DNA from: Candidatus Omnitrophota bacterium
Lineage (GTDB): Bacteria > Omnitrophota > Gorgyraeia > 2-02-FULL-51-18 > JAGOUK01
Length of the DNA: 7,226 nucleotides
Direction: 5' to 3'
NCBI GenBank assembly: GCA_018061225.1
Contig: JAGOUK010000064.1
Span: forward strand, 1 to 7,226
The notes below the pieces were generated by a model, which saw only the letters and a program-made list of their open reading frames with translations, made no database searches and had not been told where the DNA came from. A program made the translations under genes and the position numbers. Below, piece after piece: positions 1-6,216 of the stretch (position 1 is its first letter; the number at the start of each line of letters is the position of its first letter).

Positions 1-184
1 GTAAGTTCAGTTGGGTTTGTAGGTGTAACTGTCTCATCAATTTTTCCTGATACAACTGTGGCATGCTATCCGATCAGTTGCAATAGGAGCTTGTATCCCA
101 TTGCAATCAATAGGGATACAAGCCAATAAAGATATTTTGCTGATATAAAAACTTAGCGTCAGTTGGCGGGCTAAAACGGCGGAC
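1..184. other. AT-richer non-coding stretch downstream of uup
   Basis: No convincing gene is seen here; the short minus-strand reading frame that enters it from the uup end has no ribosome site and no family-like sequence. The stretch is visibly richer in A and T than the coding DNA next to it. It contains one perfect 11-bp inverted repeat (listed separately), the octamer TCAGTTGG twice (7-14 and 159-166), and CAACTG/CAGTTG words at 53-58 and 75-80. It could be a 3' untranslated region, or the edge of an old insertion continuing outside the window. I cannot tell which. Confidence 0.5.
89..123. repeat. Perfect 11-bp inverted repeat with 13-nt loop
   Basis: GCTTGTATCCC at 89-99 is exactly complementary to GGGATACAAGC at 113-123, with a loop of 13 nt at 100-112. 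It lies 62 bp past the uup stop codon on the transcript side, so it could act as a 3' hairpin for that operon. However, neither strand has the T-run expected of an intrinsic terminator. The heptamer TTGCAAT occurs both just before the left arm and inside the loop. An element end is another possibility. Confidence 0.6.
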
Positions 185-1999
185 TTACTGTTTCTTGAGA
201 GTCTCGAGATGTTCCCAGCGCCGGTAAAGTTCGGCCAGGCGGACCTTGATTTCATCAATGCGGACGGCCGCTGAGGCGATCGATTTGGGATCTTTCTTGT
301 AGGTCAGGGGGTCGGCAACTTTCGCGACGAGATTGGATTGTTCGGCTTCGAGTTTCTCGATATCGGAAGGAAGAGATTCCAGCTCACGCTGCTCCTTAAA
401 TGACATCTTTTTGGCGGATGAGGCTGCCGGACTAGCATCTTTGCTGGCCTGCGTCTTTTGCTTGGCGGTGTTTTGAGCGCCCTTTGCCGTCTCTTCGATC
501 GGAGCGGGACGTTGGCGGAGCCAATCGTCATATCCCCCCGGATACTCGCCGAGGCGGCCATTCCCCTCAAATGTGATCGTTGACGTGACGACATTGTTGA
601 TGAAGGCGCGATCGTGGCTGACCAGGATCAGCGTGCCCGCGTAGTCGATCAGCAGCTCTTCGAGCAGCTCGAGCGTTTCGACGTCCAGATCGTTCGTGGG
701 TTCGTCCATGATCAAAAAATTAGAGGGCTTGGTAAAAAGCCTCGCGAGCAGCAGCCGGTTGCGCTCTCCGCCCGAAAGGACTTTGACCGGTGAGCGGGCC
801 CGGTCGGGAGAAAATAGAAAGTCCTGAAGATACCCCATCACGTTCCGGGGCCGGCCGTTGAGCGTGATCGAGTCACCGCCGCCCGGATTGATGTTCTCGA
901 CCACTGTTTTATTTTCGTCAAGCTGACCGCGAAGCTGGTCAAAATAGATGATCTCGAGATTTGTTCCCAGTCGGACAGTCCCCTCGTTAGGCACCAGCTG
1001 TCCCAAGAGGATCTTGATGAGCGTGGTTTTGCCCGCGCCATTGGGACCGATCAGGCCGATTTTGTCCCCCCGCGTGATCTGGGTTGAAAAATCTTTCATG
1101 AGCGGCTTGCCGTCATAAGCATGCGAGAGGCGCTCGGCTTTGCAAACCAACTGGCCGGAACGGTCCGCATCCTGCGCCGTCATACGGACTGAGCCGATGG
1201 CCTGGCGTTGAGCTTTTTTTTCCGACCGAAGCTTTTCGAGCGCGCGAACACGGCCTTCATTGCGGGTACGGCGGGCTTTGATGCCCTGACGTATCCAGAC
1301 TTCCTCACGTGCGAGTTTTTTATCAAACTCAGCCTGTTCGCTGGCCTCAGCGTCCAGCGCCATCTGCTTGCGCTCCAAAAAAGTGGGATAACTGCAGGTC
1401 CAGCTGAAGATGCGTCCGCGATCGAGCTCGATGATGCGGTTGGCCATGCGTGTCATGAACATCCGGTCGTGGGTGACGAAAAAAATCGCTCCTTTGTAAT
1501 CCTTGAGATGCGCCTCAAGCCAATCGATCGAACCAATATCAAGATGGTTGGTGGGCTCATCCAGAAGCAGGGCCTCGGGCTTCAGCACCAATGCCTTAGC
1601 CAGGAGGACTTTACGTTTCTGTCCGCCTGAGAGCTGCTCAAAGCGGCTATCCGGATCGAGCCTAAGTTCGTTAATGATGCGGTCGGCCTGGTGATGAATC
1701 TCCCAGTTGTCGTGATCATCTCCGCCGGCCGCCTCCAGAACGATGTCGAGCACGCTTCCTGTGATCCCGTCCGGAACCTCCTGCGGCAGATGTGTAACGC
1801 GCGCGCCTTTTTGGAATAGCACTCTCCCCTCGTTGACCGGGACATCGCCCGCCATCACCTTCATCAGCGTTGTTTTGCCGACACCGTTGCGGCCGAGCAG
1901 CGCGATCCGCTCGCCGAGCTCAACTTGTAGGTTCAGTTTGTCGAAGAGCGGAGGTCCGCCAAACGCGAGAGAAATATCTTCCAGACTGATCAGCGCCAT
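185..1999 (-). CDS. uup: ABC-F family ATPase, Uup-like
   Basis: This is a 604-residue soluble protein with two ABC ATPase domains and no membrane segments, the ABC-F layout of proteins that act on ribosomes rather than in transport. Domain 1 has Walker A GRNGVGKT (36-43), signature LSGGQ (123-127) and Walker B LLLDEP (144-149). Domain 2 has GPNGAGKT (318-325), LSGGE (409-413) and LIMDEP (429-434). Both catalytic glutamates are present. A charged linker at about 209-280 matches the ABC-F interdomain segment. A low-complexity Ala/Lys/Thr stretch (about 503-530) leads to a predicted coiled coil (about 531-604), the feature that separates Uup from EttA. Uup is linked in E. coli to transposon precise excision and to ribosome-associated functions. 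An AAGGAA ribosome site lies 8 nt before the ATG. The start overlaps the end of the upstream metallopeptidase gene by 10 bp. The ABC-F assignment is very secure; the Uup subgroup rests on length and the C-terminal coil. Confidence 0.93.
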   Translation of the reverse strand: MALISLEDISLAFGGPPLFDKLNLQVELGERIALLGRNGVGKTTLMKVMAGDVPVNEGRVLFQKGARVTHLPQEVPDGITGSVLDIVLEAAGGDDHDNWEIHHQADRIINELRLDPDSRFEQLSGGQKRKVLLAKALVLKPEALLLDEPTNHLDIGSIDWLEAHLKDYKGAIFFVTHDRMFMTRMANRIIELDRGRIFSWTCSYPTFLERKQMALDAEASEQAEFDKKLAREEVWIRQGIKARRTRNEGRVRALEKLRSEKKAQRQAIGSVRMTAQDADRSGQLVCKAERLSHAYDGKPLMKDFSTQITRGDKIGLIGPNGAGKTTLIKILLGQLVPNEGTVRLGTNLEIIYFDQLRGQLDENKTVVENINPGGGDSITLNGRPRNVMGYLQDFLFSPDRARSPVKVLSGGERNRLLLARLFTKPSNFLIMDEPTNDLDVETLELLEELLIDYAGTLILVSHDRAFINNVVTSTITFEGNGRLGEYPGGYDDWLRQRPAPIEETAKGAQNTAKQKTQASKDASPAASSAKKMSFKEQRELESLPSDIEKLEAEQSNLVAKVADPLTYKKDPKSIASAAVRIDEIKVRLAELYRRWEHLETLKKQ

Positions 2000-2775
2000 G
2001 AGTCAGATTCCTTGTGGTTTGCGTCAACGGCCGCTTCGGAGCCGTGCGCGTGTAATGCCGCCCGCCGCTGCCGCCAGTCCGGCATAAACTGATCCATGAG
2101 GCCCTTGAAGCGCGCGCCATGCCCCCGCTCCAAGAGATGCGTGAGCTCATGGACCATGATGTAATCAAGGCAGTCGGCGGATTTTTTGATGAGCTCGAGA
2201 CTGATCCAGATGTGACGGGTACGGGTGTTGCAGGTGCCCCATTTGGTCTTCATGCGTTTGATGCCCCAGTCGTGAGCTTCAGCCCCGACAACGGTTTCCC
2301 AGCGCTCCAAAACGGCCGGGATGAGCCGGGTTAGTTCCTGGCGATGCCATTTTTGAAGGATCTTTTCGCGGTCGGCGCGGGCGGCTCCAAACGGAACTGT
2401 GAGCTGTATCACCCCGCGGTCTGCATCAAATTCCACGCGGCCGCGTCGGCCGGACGCTTCCAGCACCTCAAGTCGGCAGGCTCTGCCTCTAAAAAAATGT
2501 GTTTCTCCCGATTCAAACTTGGAAGGCGCGGCCGCGCTGATACGGCGGGCGCGCTCCTGCTGCCGTTGTATCCAGGTCCGGCGGCTGATAACAAAGGTTC
2601 GAATATCGCTTTGACTGGCGCGTACGGGAGCGCAGACGCGGATACGGCCGTCCGGAGGGTGGACGGTCATATTGAGGTATTTCACCCGTTTGCGGACCAG
2701 CTGCACGCTCAAGCCCTCGACATCGAGCTGCTCAAGGGCGACTGGCTTCCGGAATCTCAACAACCCGCTGATCAC
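1990..2775 (-). CDS. YgjP/DUF45-type metallopeptidase-fold protein
   Basis: The 261-residue product carries HELTH at 209-213 followed by His219 (ERGHG), the HExxH plus downstream-His pattern of zincin-like metalloproteins. It also has RMKTKWGTC (174-182), the conserved RMxxxWGxC block of the YgjP family (Pfam DUF45, SprT-like fold). The N-terminal half (about 20-75) matches the family's usual opening region of beta strands and basic residues. No signal peptide or membrane helix is seen, so it is probably cytoplasmic. The physiological substrate of most members is unclear; a nucleotide pyrophosphatase activity has been attributed to E. coli YgjP, so protease activity should not be assumed. The start is GTG, sharing GTGA with the stop codon of the upstream transporter gene. 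No clear ribosome site precedes it, which fits reinitiation after the upstream gene. The sequence is unusually Arg- and Ala-rich. It is slightly longer than typical members, with a polar C-terminal tail. Confidence 0.88.
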   Translation of the reverse strand: MISGLLRFRKPVALEQLDVEGLSVQLVRKRVKYLNMTVHPPDGRIRVCAPVRASQSDIRTFVISRRTWIQRQQERARRISAAAPSKFESGETHFFRGRACRLEVLEASGRRGRVEFDADRGVIQLTVPFGAARADREKILQKWHRQELTRLIPAVLERWETVVGAEAHDWGIKRMKTKWGTCNTRTRHIWISLELIKKSADCLDYIMVHELTHLLERGHGARFKGLMDQFMPDWRQRRAALHAHGSEAAVDANHKESDSWR

Positions 2776-3689
2776 GGCCGGTCCGTCCGATTCCAGATGC
2801 CCGCGAGAGCGCTGGCGATCACGGAGTGAAAAACGCTGGAGATCGCGCTGGGGATCGCCACCAATGGATCAGCGAAGTTCTGCCGCGCGAGCACCGCCCC
2901 GAGACCGGAATTCTGCATCCCAACCTCGATCGAAACCGTTCGCGAAGTCATACGGTCACGGGCAACAACCGCGGCCGCCGCGTAACCGAGGCCAAACCCA
3001 AACGCGTGGAGACAAAAAACCGCGGCGATCAGCGTCCAGCCCGCTTCAAAGATTTGAGCTTTTCCCTGTCCCACGATGCTGGCAACAATAAGAGTGATAA
3101 AAATGACCGCGACCAAAGGGCTTGCCGGCAGAATACGGCGGGTCACCGAAGGAATGAACTTGTTGAGCAGCACCCCTGTCAGGACCGGCAGGATGACGAC
3201 TTGCACGGTGCTCCAAAAAAGCCCCCACCCGTTGACATCGATGCGGCTGCCGGCCAGCCAGGCAGTGAGAGTTGGCGTCATCAGAACCGCCAACAGCGTC
3301 GATACGGATGTCATGGTCACCGAGAGCGCCACATCCGCCTTGGCGATGAAGGCCACCACATTGGACGCCGTTCCGCCCGGACAAGCCGAGACAAGAATGA
3401 GTCCCGCCGCCAACGGCATCGGCAGCCTAAAAAGATAGCCGAGCAGCCAGCCCAAAAACGGCATCACCGTGTATTGAAGCATGACTCCAAGGGCCACGCG
3501 TTTGGGGTCACGAATCACGCCTTCAAAGTCCTTGGGTGAAAGTGTCAGCCCCATCCCAAGCATGATGACGGCCAATCCCCATGGGATCATGGGTCCTGAG
3601 AACCAGGTAAAAAGCTCCGGCTTCGCCAGCGCCAAAACCGCGCCCGCGAGCACCCACACTGGAAAAAGATTGGTTAAAAGGTTCAACAT
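2772..3689 (-). CDS. Bile acid:sodium symporter (BASS) family transporter
   Basis: This is a 305-residue, very hydrophobic inner-membrane protein with about nine to ten predicted helices. It belongs to the BASS/SBF family, which uses sodium to import organic anions such as bile acids, pantoate-like or 2-oxo acids. Family marks are SACPGGTASN (101-110), from the first crossover region, and EVGMQNSGLG (255-264), from the second. The latter holds the Glu and Gln that coordinate sodium in the Neisseria ASBT homologue. The length is normal for bacterial members. The substrate cannot be read from sequence; in bacteria without bile acids it is more likely a small carboxylate. It is the first gene of a probable three-gene operon and overlaps the next gene by 4 bp. 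The ATG at 3689 has no Shine-Dalgarno site, and a TATAAT box sits only 8 nt upstream, so translation may begin on a leaderless mRNA. Confidence 0.92.
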   Translation of the reverse strand: MLNLLTNLFPVWVLAGAVLALAKPELFTWFSGPMIPWGLAVIMLGMGLTLSPKDFEGVIRDPKRVALGVMLQYTVMPFLGWLLGYLFRLPMPLAAGLILVSACPGGTASNVVAFIAKADVALSVTMTSVSTLLAVLMTPTLTAWLAGSRIDVNGWGLFWSTVQVVILPVLTGVLLNKFIPSVTRRILPASPLVAVIFITLIVASIVGQGKAQIFEAGWTLIAAVFCLHAFGFGLGYAAAAVVARDRMTSRTVSIEVGMQNSGLGAVLARQNFADPLVAIPSAISSVFHSVIASALAGIWNRTDRP

Positions 3690-3703
3690 GAAAAAAGATT
3701 ATA
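3687..3703 (-). promoter_or_regulatory. -10 box abutting the BASS gene start (leaderless)
   Basis: On the minus strand a perfect TATAAT occupies 3703-3698, followed by CTTTTTTC and then the ATG at 3689-3687. A start site 6-8 nt past the -10 box falls at 3691-3689, and the only purine there is the A of the ATG. No ribosome site is visible. No good -35 hexamer exists at 16-18 bp spacing, since that position falls in the GC-rich stem of the groEL terminator. The -10 is seen directly; the leaderless reading is inference. Confidence 0.6.
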
Positions 3704-3708
3704 CCCGC

Positions 3709-3751
3709 AAAAATGAAAAACCCCGGACCCGCATGTGCGAGCCCGGGGTTT
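3709..3751 (-). terminator. Rho-independent terminator of the groES-groEL operon
   Basis: AAACCCCGG (3718-3726) pairs perfectly with CCGGGGTTT (3743-3751). Inside, CGC (3730-3732) and GCG (3737-3739) continue the helix around an ATGT loop, after a 3x3 internal loop. Read on the minus strand, the stem runs into TTTTTCATTTTT (3720-3709), the expected uridine tract. It lies about 200 nt past the groEL stop codon and just before the next operon's promoter. On the plus strand the stem is followed only by TTTAAG, so termination should work mainly for minus-strand transcripts. Confidence 0.85.
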
Positions 3752-3765
3752 AAGTCTAGTAGAGG

Positions 3766-3789
3766 TTGCGCGCACGCAGTGCCGCGCAA
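3766..3789. repeat. Sibling hairpin 1 (18-bp core repeat, copy 1)
   Basis: TTGCGCGCAC (3766-3775) pairs with GTGCCGCGCAA (3779-3789) around a GCA loop, with one bulged C on the right arm. It contains CGCGCACGCAGTGCCGCG (3769-3786), repeated exactly at 3807-3824. An outer stem AAGTCT (3752-3757) / AGACTT (3789-3794) can enclose it, competing for one base. It lies in the groEL 3' untranslated region, between the stop codon and the terminator. Confidence 0.75.
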
Positions 3790-3792
3790 GAC

Positions 3793-3839
3793 TTGACCCA
3801 ATTTCACGCGCACGCAGTGCCGCGTGAGATCCGGGTCAA
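3793..3839. repeat. Sibling hairpin 2 (18-bp core repeat, copy 2) with outer stem
   Basis: TCACGCGCAC (3804-3813) pairs with GTGCCGCGTGA (3817-3827) around the same GCA loop and with the same bulged C as copy 1. The two outer base pairs that differ from copy 1 changed on both sides (T-A to C-G and G-C to A-T), so pairing is kept. An outer stem TTGACCC (3793-3799) / GGGTCAA (3833-3839) encloses the hairpin. The two copies have a 38-bp period. This looks like a REP-like palindromic pair, but I know of no named family it matches with certainty. Confidence 0.75.
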
Positions 3840-3946
3840 ACAATTGTTCAGAAGGGTCCGGCTGCAAGGCGCCGAGGGGGCGAAGCGTAGCGTGCTACGT
3901 GAGCTCCCGAGCAACGCCGCAGACGGGCCCTTATGGACAATTGTTT
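3838..3946. repeat. 109-bp imperfect palindrome overlapping the groEL stop
   Basis: The outer ten bases AAACAATTGT (3838-3847) and ACAATTGTTT (3937-3946) are perfectly complementary. Pairing then continues inward to 3865/3919: of 28 aligned positions, 24 are Watson-Crick, two are G-T and two are mismatches. After a two-base bulge (3866-3867), GGCG (3868-3871) pairs with CGCC (3915-3918). Inside, GGGGGC (3876-3881) pairs with GCTCCC (3903-3908), and CGTAGC (3886-3891) with GCTACG (3894-3899) forms the apex. The right tip overlaps two of the three bases of the groEL TAA. It resembles dispersed intergenic palindromes of many bacterial genomes; whether it recurs in this genome cannot be seen here. 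Confidence 0.8.
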
Positions 3947-5591
3947 AGTACATCCCTCCACCCATGCCGCCCATTCCGCCGCCCGGAGCACCGGCACCCG
4001 CGGGGGCCTTGTCGTCTTCGGGGAGGTCGGTGATAACAGCTTCGGTGGTGAGCAGGAGCGACGCGATTGACGCGGCGTTCTGCAAGGAAGTCCGGACAAC
4101 CTTGGCGGGATCAACAACACCCGCTTCCATGAGGTCTTCGAACTCGCCCGTCGCGGCATTGAAGCCGAACGCGCCCTTGCCTTCCTTGACGCGGTTGAGG
4201 ATCACAGATCCCTCAAAACCGGCGTTCTCGGCGATCTGACGCAGGGGCTGTTCGATCGCGCGGCGGATGATCTCCACGCCGACCTTTTCGTCGCCCTTGA
4301 GATTGACCTTATCGAGCGCGGACTGGCAACGGACAAGCGTCACGCCGCCGCCCGGAACGATGCCTTCTTCCACCGCAGCGCGGGTGGCGTGAAGGGCGTC
4401 TTCGACGCGGGCCTTCTTTTCTTTCATTTCGGTCTCAGTCGCGGCGCCGACATTGATGACGGCAACTCCGCCCACGATCTTCGCGAGACGCTCCTGGAGC
4501 TTCTCCTTATCGTAGTCAGAGTCAGAGTCTTCGATCTGGCGCTTGATCTGACCCACGCGGCCGTTGATGTCGGCGGTCTTGCCGGCACCTTGAATGACGG
4601 TCGTGTTTTCTTTGTCGATCGTGACGCGCTTGGCGCGGCCGAGATCCTTAAGTTCGATGGACTCCAGTTTCACACCGAGGTCTTCGGAGATGAAACGTCC
4701 GCCGGTCAGGATGGCGAGATCTTCCATCATGGCCTTGCGGCGGTCGCCGTAACCCGGGGCCTTCACGGCGCAAGCCTGGAAGGTTCCGCGGATCTTATTG
4801 ACGACGAGTGTCGCGAGCGCTTCACCTTCGGTCTCTTCCGAGATGATGAGGAGGGGCTTGCCGGACTTGGCAACCTTCTCAAGGATCGGGAGGAGGTCCT
4901 TCATCGAGCTGATCTTTTTCTCATAGATCAGGATGAACGGATCTTCGAGGTTGACGGTCATTTTTTCGGCATCGGTCACGAAGTACGGTGAGAGATAGCC
5001 CTGGTCAAACTGCATTCCCTCGACGACGTCGAGTGAGGTCTGAGTGGACTTGGCTTCTTCAACGGTGATCACACCGTCTTTGCCGACTTTTTCCATCGCT
5101 TCGGCGATATGTCCGCCGATGGTGGTGTCGGAGTTAGCGGCGATAGAAGCGACCTGGAGGATCTCTTTCTTGTTCGCTTTGACGTCCTTGGACATTTTCT
5201 TGATTTCGGCGACGATGGCTTCAACGGCCTTGTCGATGCCGCGCTTGACGGCGGTGGGGTTCGCGCCAGCGGTCACGTTCTTGAGACCTTCGCGGAAAAT
5301 CGCTTCGGCAAGAACGGTCGCGGAGGTTGTTCCGTCACCGGCGGTGTCGGAGGTCTTGGAAGCGACTTCCTTGACCATCTCGGCGCCCATGTTCTCATAA
5401 GGATCCTTCAACTCAACTTCCTTGGCGACGGTGACGCCGTCCTTGGTGATGGTCGGGGAGCCGAACTTTTTGTCGATGATGACGTTGCGGCCTTTGGGCC
5501 CGAGCGTCACTTTGACGGCGCGCGCGAGCTGCTCGACGCCGGAGAGAATGGCGCGACGGCCGTCCTCACTAAATTTTAACTGCTTAGCCAT
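3945..5591 (-). CDS. groEL: GroEL, 60-kDa chaperonin
   Basis: The 548-residue protein is the large subunit of the group I chaperonin. It forms a double seven-membered ring that encloses unfolded cytosolic proteins and drives folding with ATP and the GroES lid. The sequence is full length, the same size as E. coli GroEL, and keeps the nucleotide site: GPKGRNV (31-37), Asp51 in KDGVTV, GDGTT (85-89), and the hydrolysis Asp398 in DALHATRAAVEEG. PGGG follows at 413-416. The C-terminus is the usual flexible Gly-Met tail (GGMGGMGGGMY). The ATG at 5591 is preceded by AAGGAG at 8 nt. The gene lies 47 bp downstream of groES and shares its heat-shock promoter. No truncation or odd residue is seen. The stop codon overlaps the tip of a 109-bp palindrome, and the mRNA probably ends at the hairpin near 3718-3751. 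Confidence 0.99.
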   Translation of the reverse strand: MAKQLKFSEDGRRAILSGVEQLARAVKVTLGPKGRNVIIDKKFGSPTITKDGVTVAKEVELKDPYENMGAEMVKEVASKTSDTAGDGTTSATVLAEAIFREGLKNVTAGANPTAVKRGIDKAVEAIVAEIKKMSKDVKANKKEILQVASIAANSDTTIGGHIAEAMEKVGKDGVITVEEAKSTQTSLDVVEGMQFDQGYLSPYFVTDAEKMTVNLEDPFILIYEKKISSMKDLLPILEKVAKSGKPLLIISEETEGEALATLVVNKIRGTFQACAVKAPGYGDRRKAMMEDLAILTGGRFISEDLGVKLESIELKDLGRAKRVTIDKENTTVIQGAGKTADINGRVGQIKRQIEDSDSDYDKEKLQERLAKIVGGVAVINVGAATETEMKEKKARVEDALHATRAAVEEGIVPGGGVTLVRCQSALDKVNLKGDEKVGVEIIRRAIEQPLRQIAENAGFEGSVILNRVKEGKGAFGFNAATGEFEDLMEAGVVDPAKVVRTSLQNAASIASLLLTTEAVITDLPEDDKAPAGAGAPGGGMGGMGGGMY

Positions 5592-5599
5592 TTTGTTTA

Positions 5600-5605
5600 C
5601 TCCTT
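5600..5605 (-). promoter_or_regulatory. groEL ribosome binding site
   Basis: AAGGAG on the minus strand stands 8 nt before the groEL ATG, inside the 47-bp groES-groEL spacer. It gives groEL its own strong translation start, consistent with efficient independent translation of the larger subunit. Confidence 0.85.
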
Positions 5606-5638
5606 GTTTCGTATGTGTTTAAACGTTGCGTCTGAATG

Positions 5639-5953
5639 CTATTTGAGGATAGCGAGGACATCTTCTTCTTTAAGAATGATGTAGTCTTCGCCTTCGATCT
5701 TAAGCTCAGTGCCGCTGTAGCGCCCGTAAAGGACGGTGTCCCCGGCCTTCACTTCGAGGGGCTGGAGCTTACCGTTCTCGTCCGTGCGGCCCTTGCCGAC
5801 GGCAACGATCTTGCCGCGCTGCTGCTTCTCTTTGGCAGTGTCGGGGATGTAAATGCCGCTGGAGGTTCTCTCTTCGGCTTCAAGCGGTTGAACCAACACG
5901 CGGTCCGCGAGCGGTTGAACCTTGATACCGGCTTCTTTAGCTGCTGTTGCCAT
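5639..5953 (-). CDS. groES: GroES, 10-kDa co-chaperonin
   Basis: The 104-residue protein is the co-chaperonin that caps GroEL as a heptameric lid. It has the core PLADRVLVQPLEAEERTSSG (14-33), the mobile loop with the GIYIPD hydrophobic clamp (33-38) that contacts GroEL, the roof-hairpin region with VGKGRTDENGK (52-62), and the closing VKAGDTVLYGRYSGTE and YIILKEEDVLAIL segments. It is about seven residues longer than E. coli GroES at the N-terminus. The ATG at 5953 was chosen because AAGGGAG lies 8 nt upstream and GroES homology starts soon after. An in-frame ATG at 6025 would lie inside the CIRCE operator and add 24 unrelated residues. It is the first gene of the groES-groEL operon, with control by HrcA expected from the upstream CIRCE. 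Confidence 0.98.
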   Translation of the reverse strand: MATAAKEAGIKVQPLADRVLVQPLEAEERTSSGIYIPDTAKEKQQRGKIVAVGKGRTDENGKLQPLEVKAGDTVLYGRYSGTELKIEGEDYIILKEEDVLAILK

Positions 5954-5961
5954 GGTTTGTA

Positions 5962-5968
5962 CTCCCTT
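5962..5968 (-). promoter_or_regulatory. groES ribosome binding site
   Basis: AAGGGAG on the minus strand lies 8 nt before the ATG at 5953. It decides the start: the longer in-frame ATG at 6025 has no such site. Confidence 0.8.
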
Positions 5969-6018
5969 ATTTGGTGTTTTGTCTGATGAATCGATGCTTT
6001 TTACTGCTTGAAAGTGTG

Positions 6019-6045
6019 TTAGCACTCGATAAGAATGAGTGCTAG
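6019..6045 (-). promoter_or_regulatory. CIRCE operator (HrcA site)
   Basis: TTAGCACTC (6019-6027), a 9-nt spacer (6028-6036) and GAGTGCTAG (6037-6045) match the CIRCE consensus TTAGCACTC-N9-GAGTGCTAA with a single outer mismatch. CIRCE is bound by the repressor HrcA, whose activity depends on GroEL, giving feedback heat-shock control. Here it starts 2-3 nt past the predicted transcription start, so it acts as a DNA operator and also lies in the mRNA leader. The hrcA gene is not in the window. Confidence 0.97.
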
Positions 6046-6054
6046 CAAGGCGTT

Positions 6055-6082
6055 ATTGTACATTTTGAAGCCGGGATGTCAA
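6055..6082 (-). promoter_or_regulatory. Sigma-70-type promoter of groES-groEL
   Basis: On the minus strand a perfect -35 box TTGACA (6082-6077) is followed by a 16-bp spacer and TACAAT (6060-6055) as -10. Initiation would be near 6048, giving a leader of about 95 nt before groES with CIRCE at its very start. This is the usual promoter-CIRCE arrangement, and it argues for housekeeping sigma with HrcA repression rather than a dedicated heat-shock sigma. Confidence 0.88.
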
Positions 6083-6216
6083 GCCCCCTCATGCCCCCGG
6101 TCCTGCCGCTGTCTTAATCCCCGCTTCATGCGGCTGTAACATCCTAAAGTGATAATCAATTCGTAAAAGGGGCTGTTGATCCGATACTCAAATCGCCGTC
6201 CACAACCAAGGGGGTC

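Noticed and set aside
10..30. Integron attC-like core word GTTGGGT
   Set aside because: A seven-base degenerate match occurs easily by chance, and no partner site or integrase is visible.
89..123. Intrinsic terminator for uup
   Set aside because: The hairpin is perfect, but no T-run follows on either strand and the loop is long, so it is listed only as an inverted repeat.
2826..3539. 237-aa plus-strand reading frame opposite the BASS gene
   Set aside because: It is a very Arg/His/Gln-rich shadow of a clear membrane protein gene on the other strand.
3769..3824. CRISPR array from the two 18-bp repeats
   Set aside because: There are only two units with a 20-bp spacer, the spacer itself takes part in stems, and no cas gene is present.
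4389..5579. Long plus-strand reading frames opposite groEL
   Set aside because: They are antisense shadows of a highly conserved, biased gene; the proteins have no recognisable domains.
5639..6025. Longer groES starting at the ATG at 6025
   Set aside because: The added 24 residues do not resemble GroES, the start lies inside the CIRCE operator, and a good ribosome site precedes the ATG at 5953.
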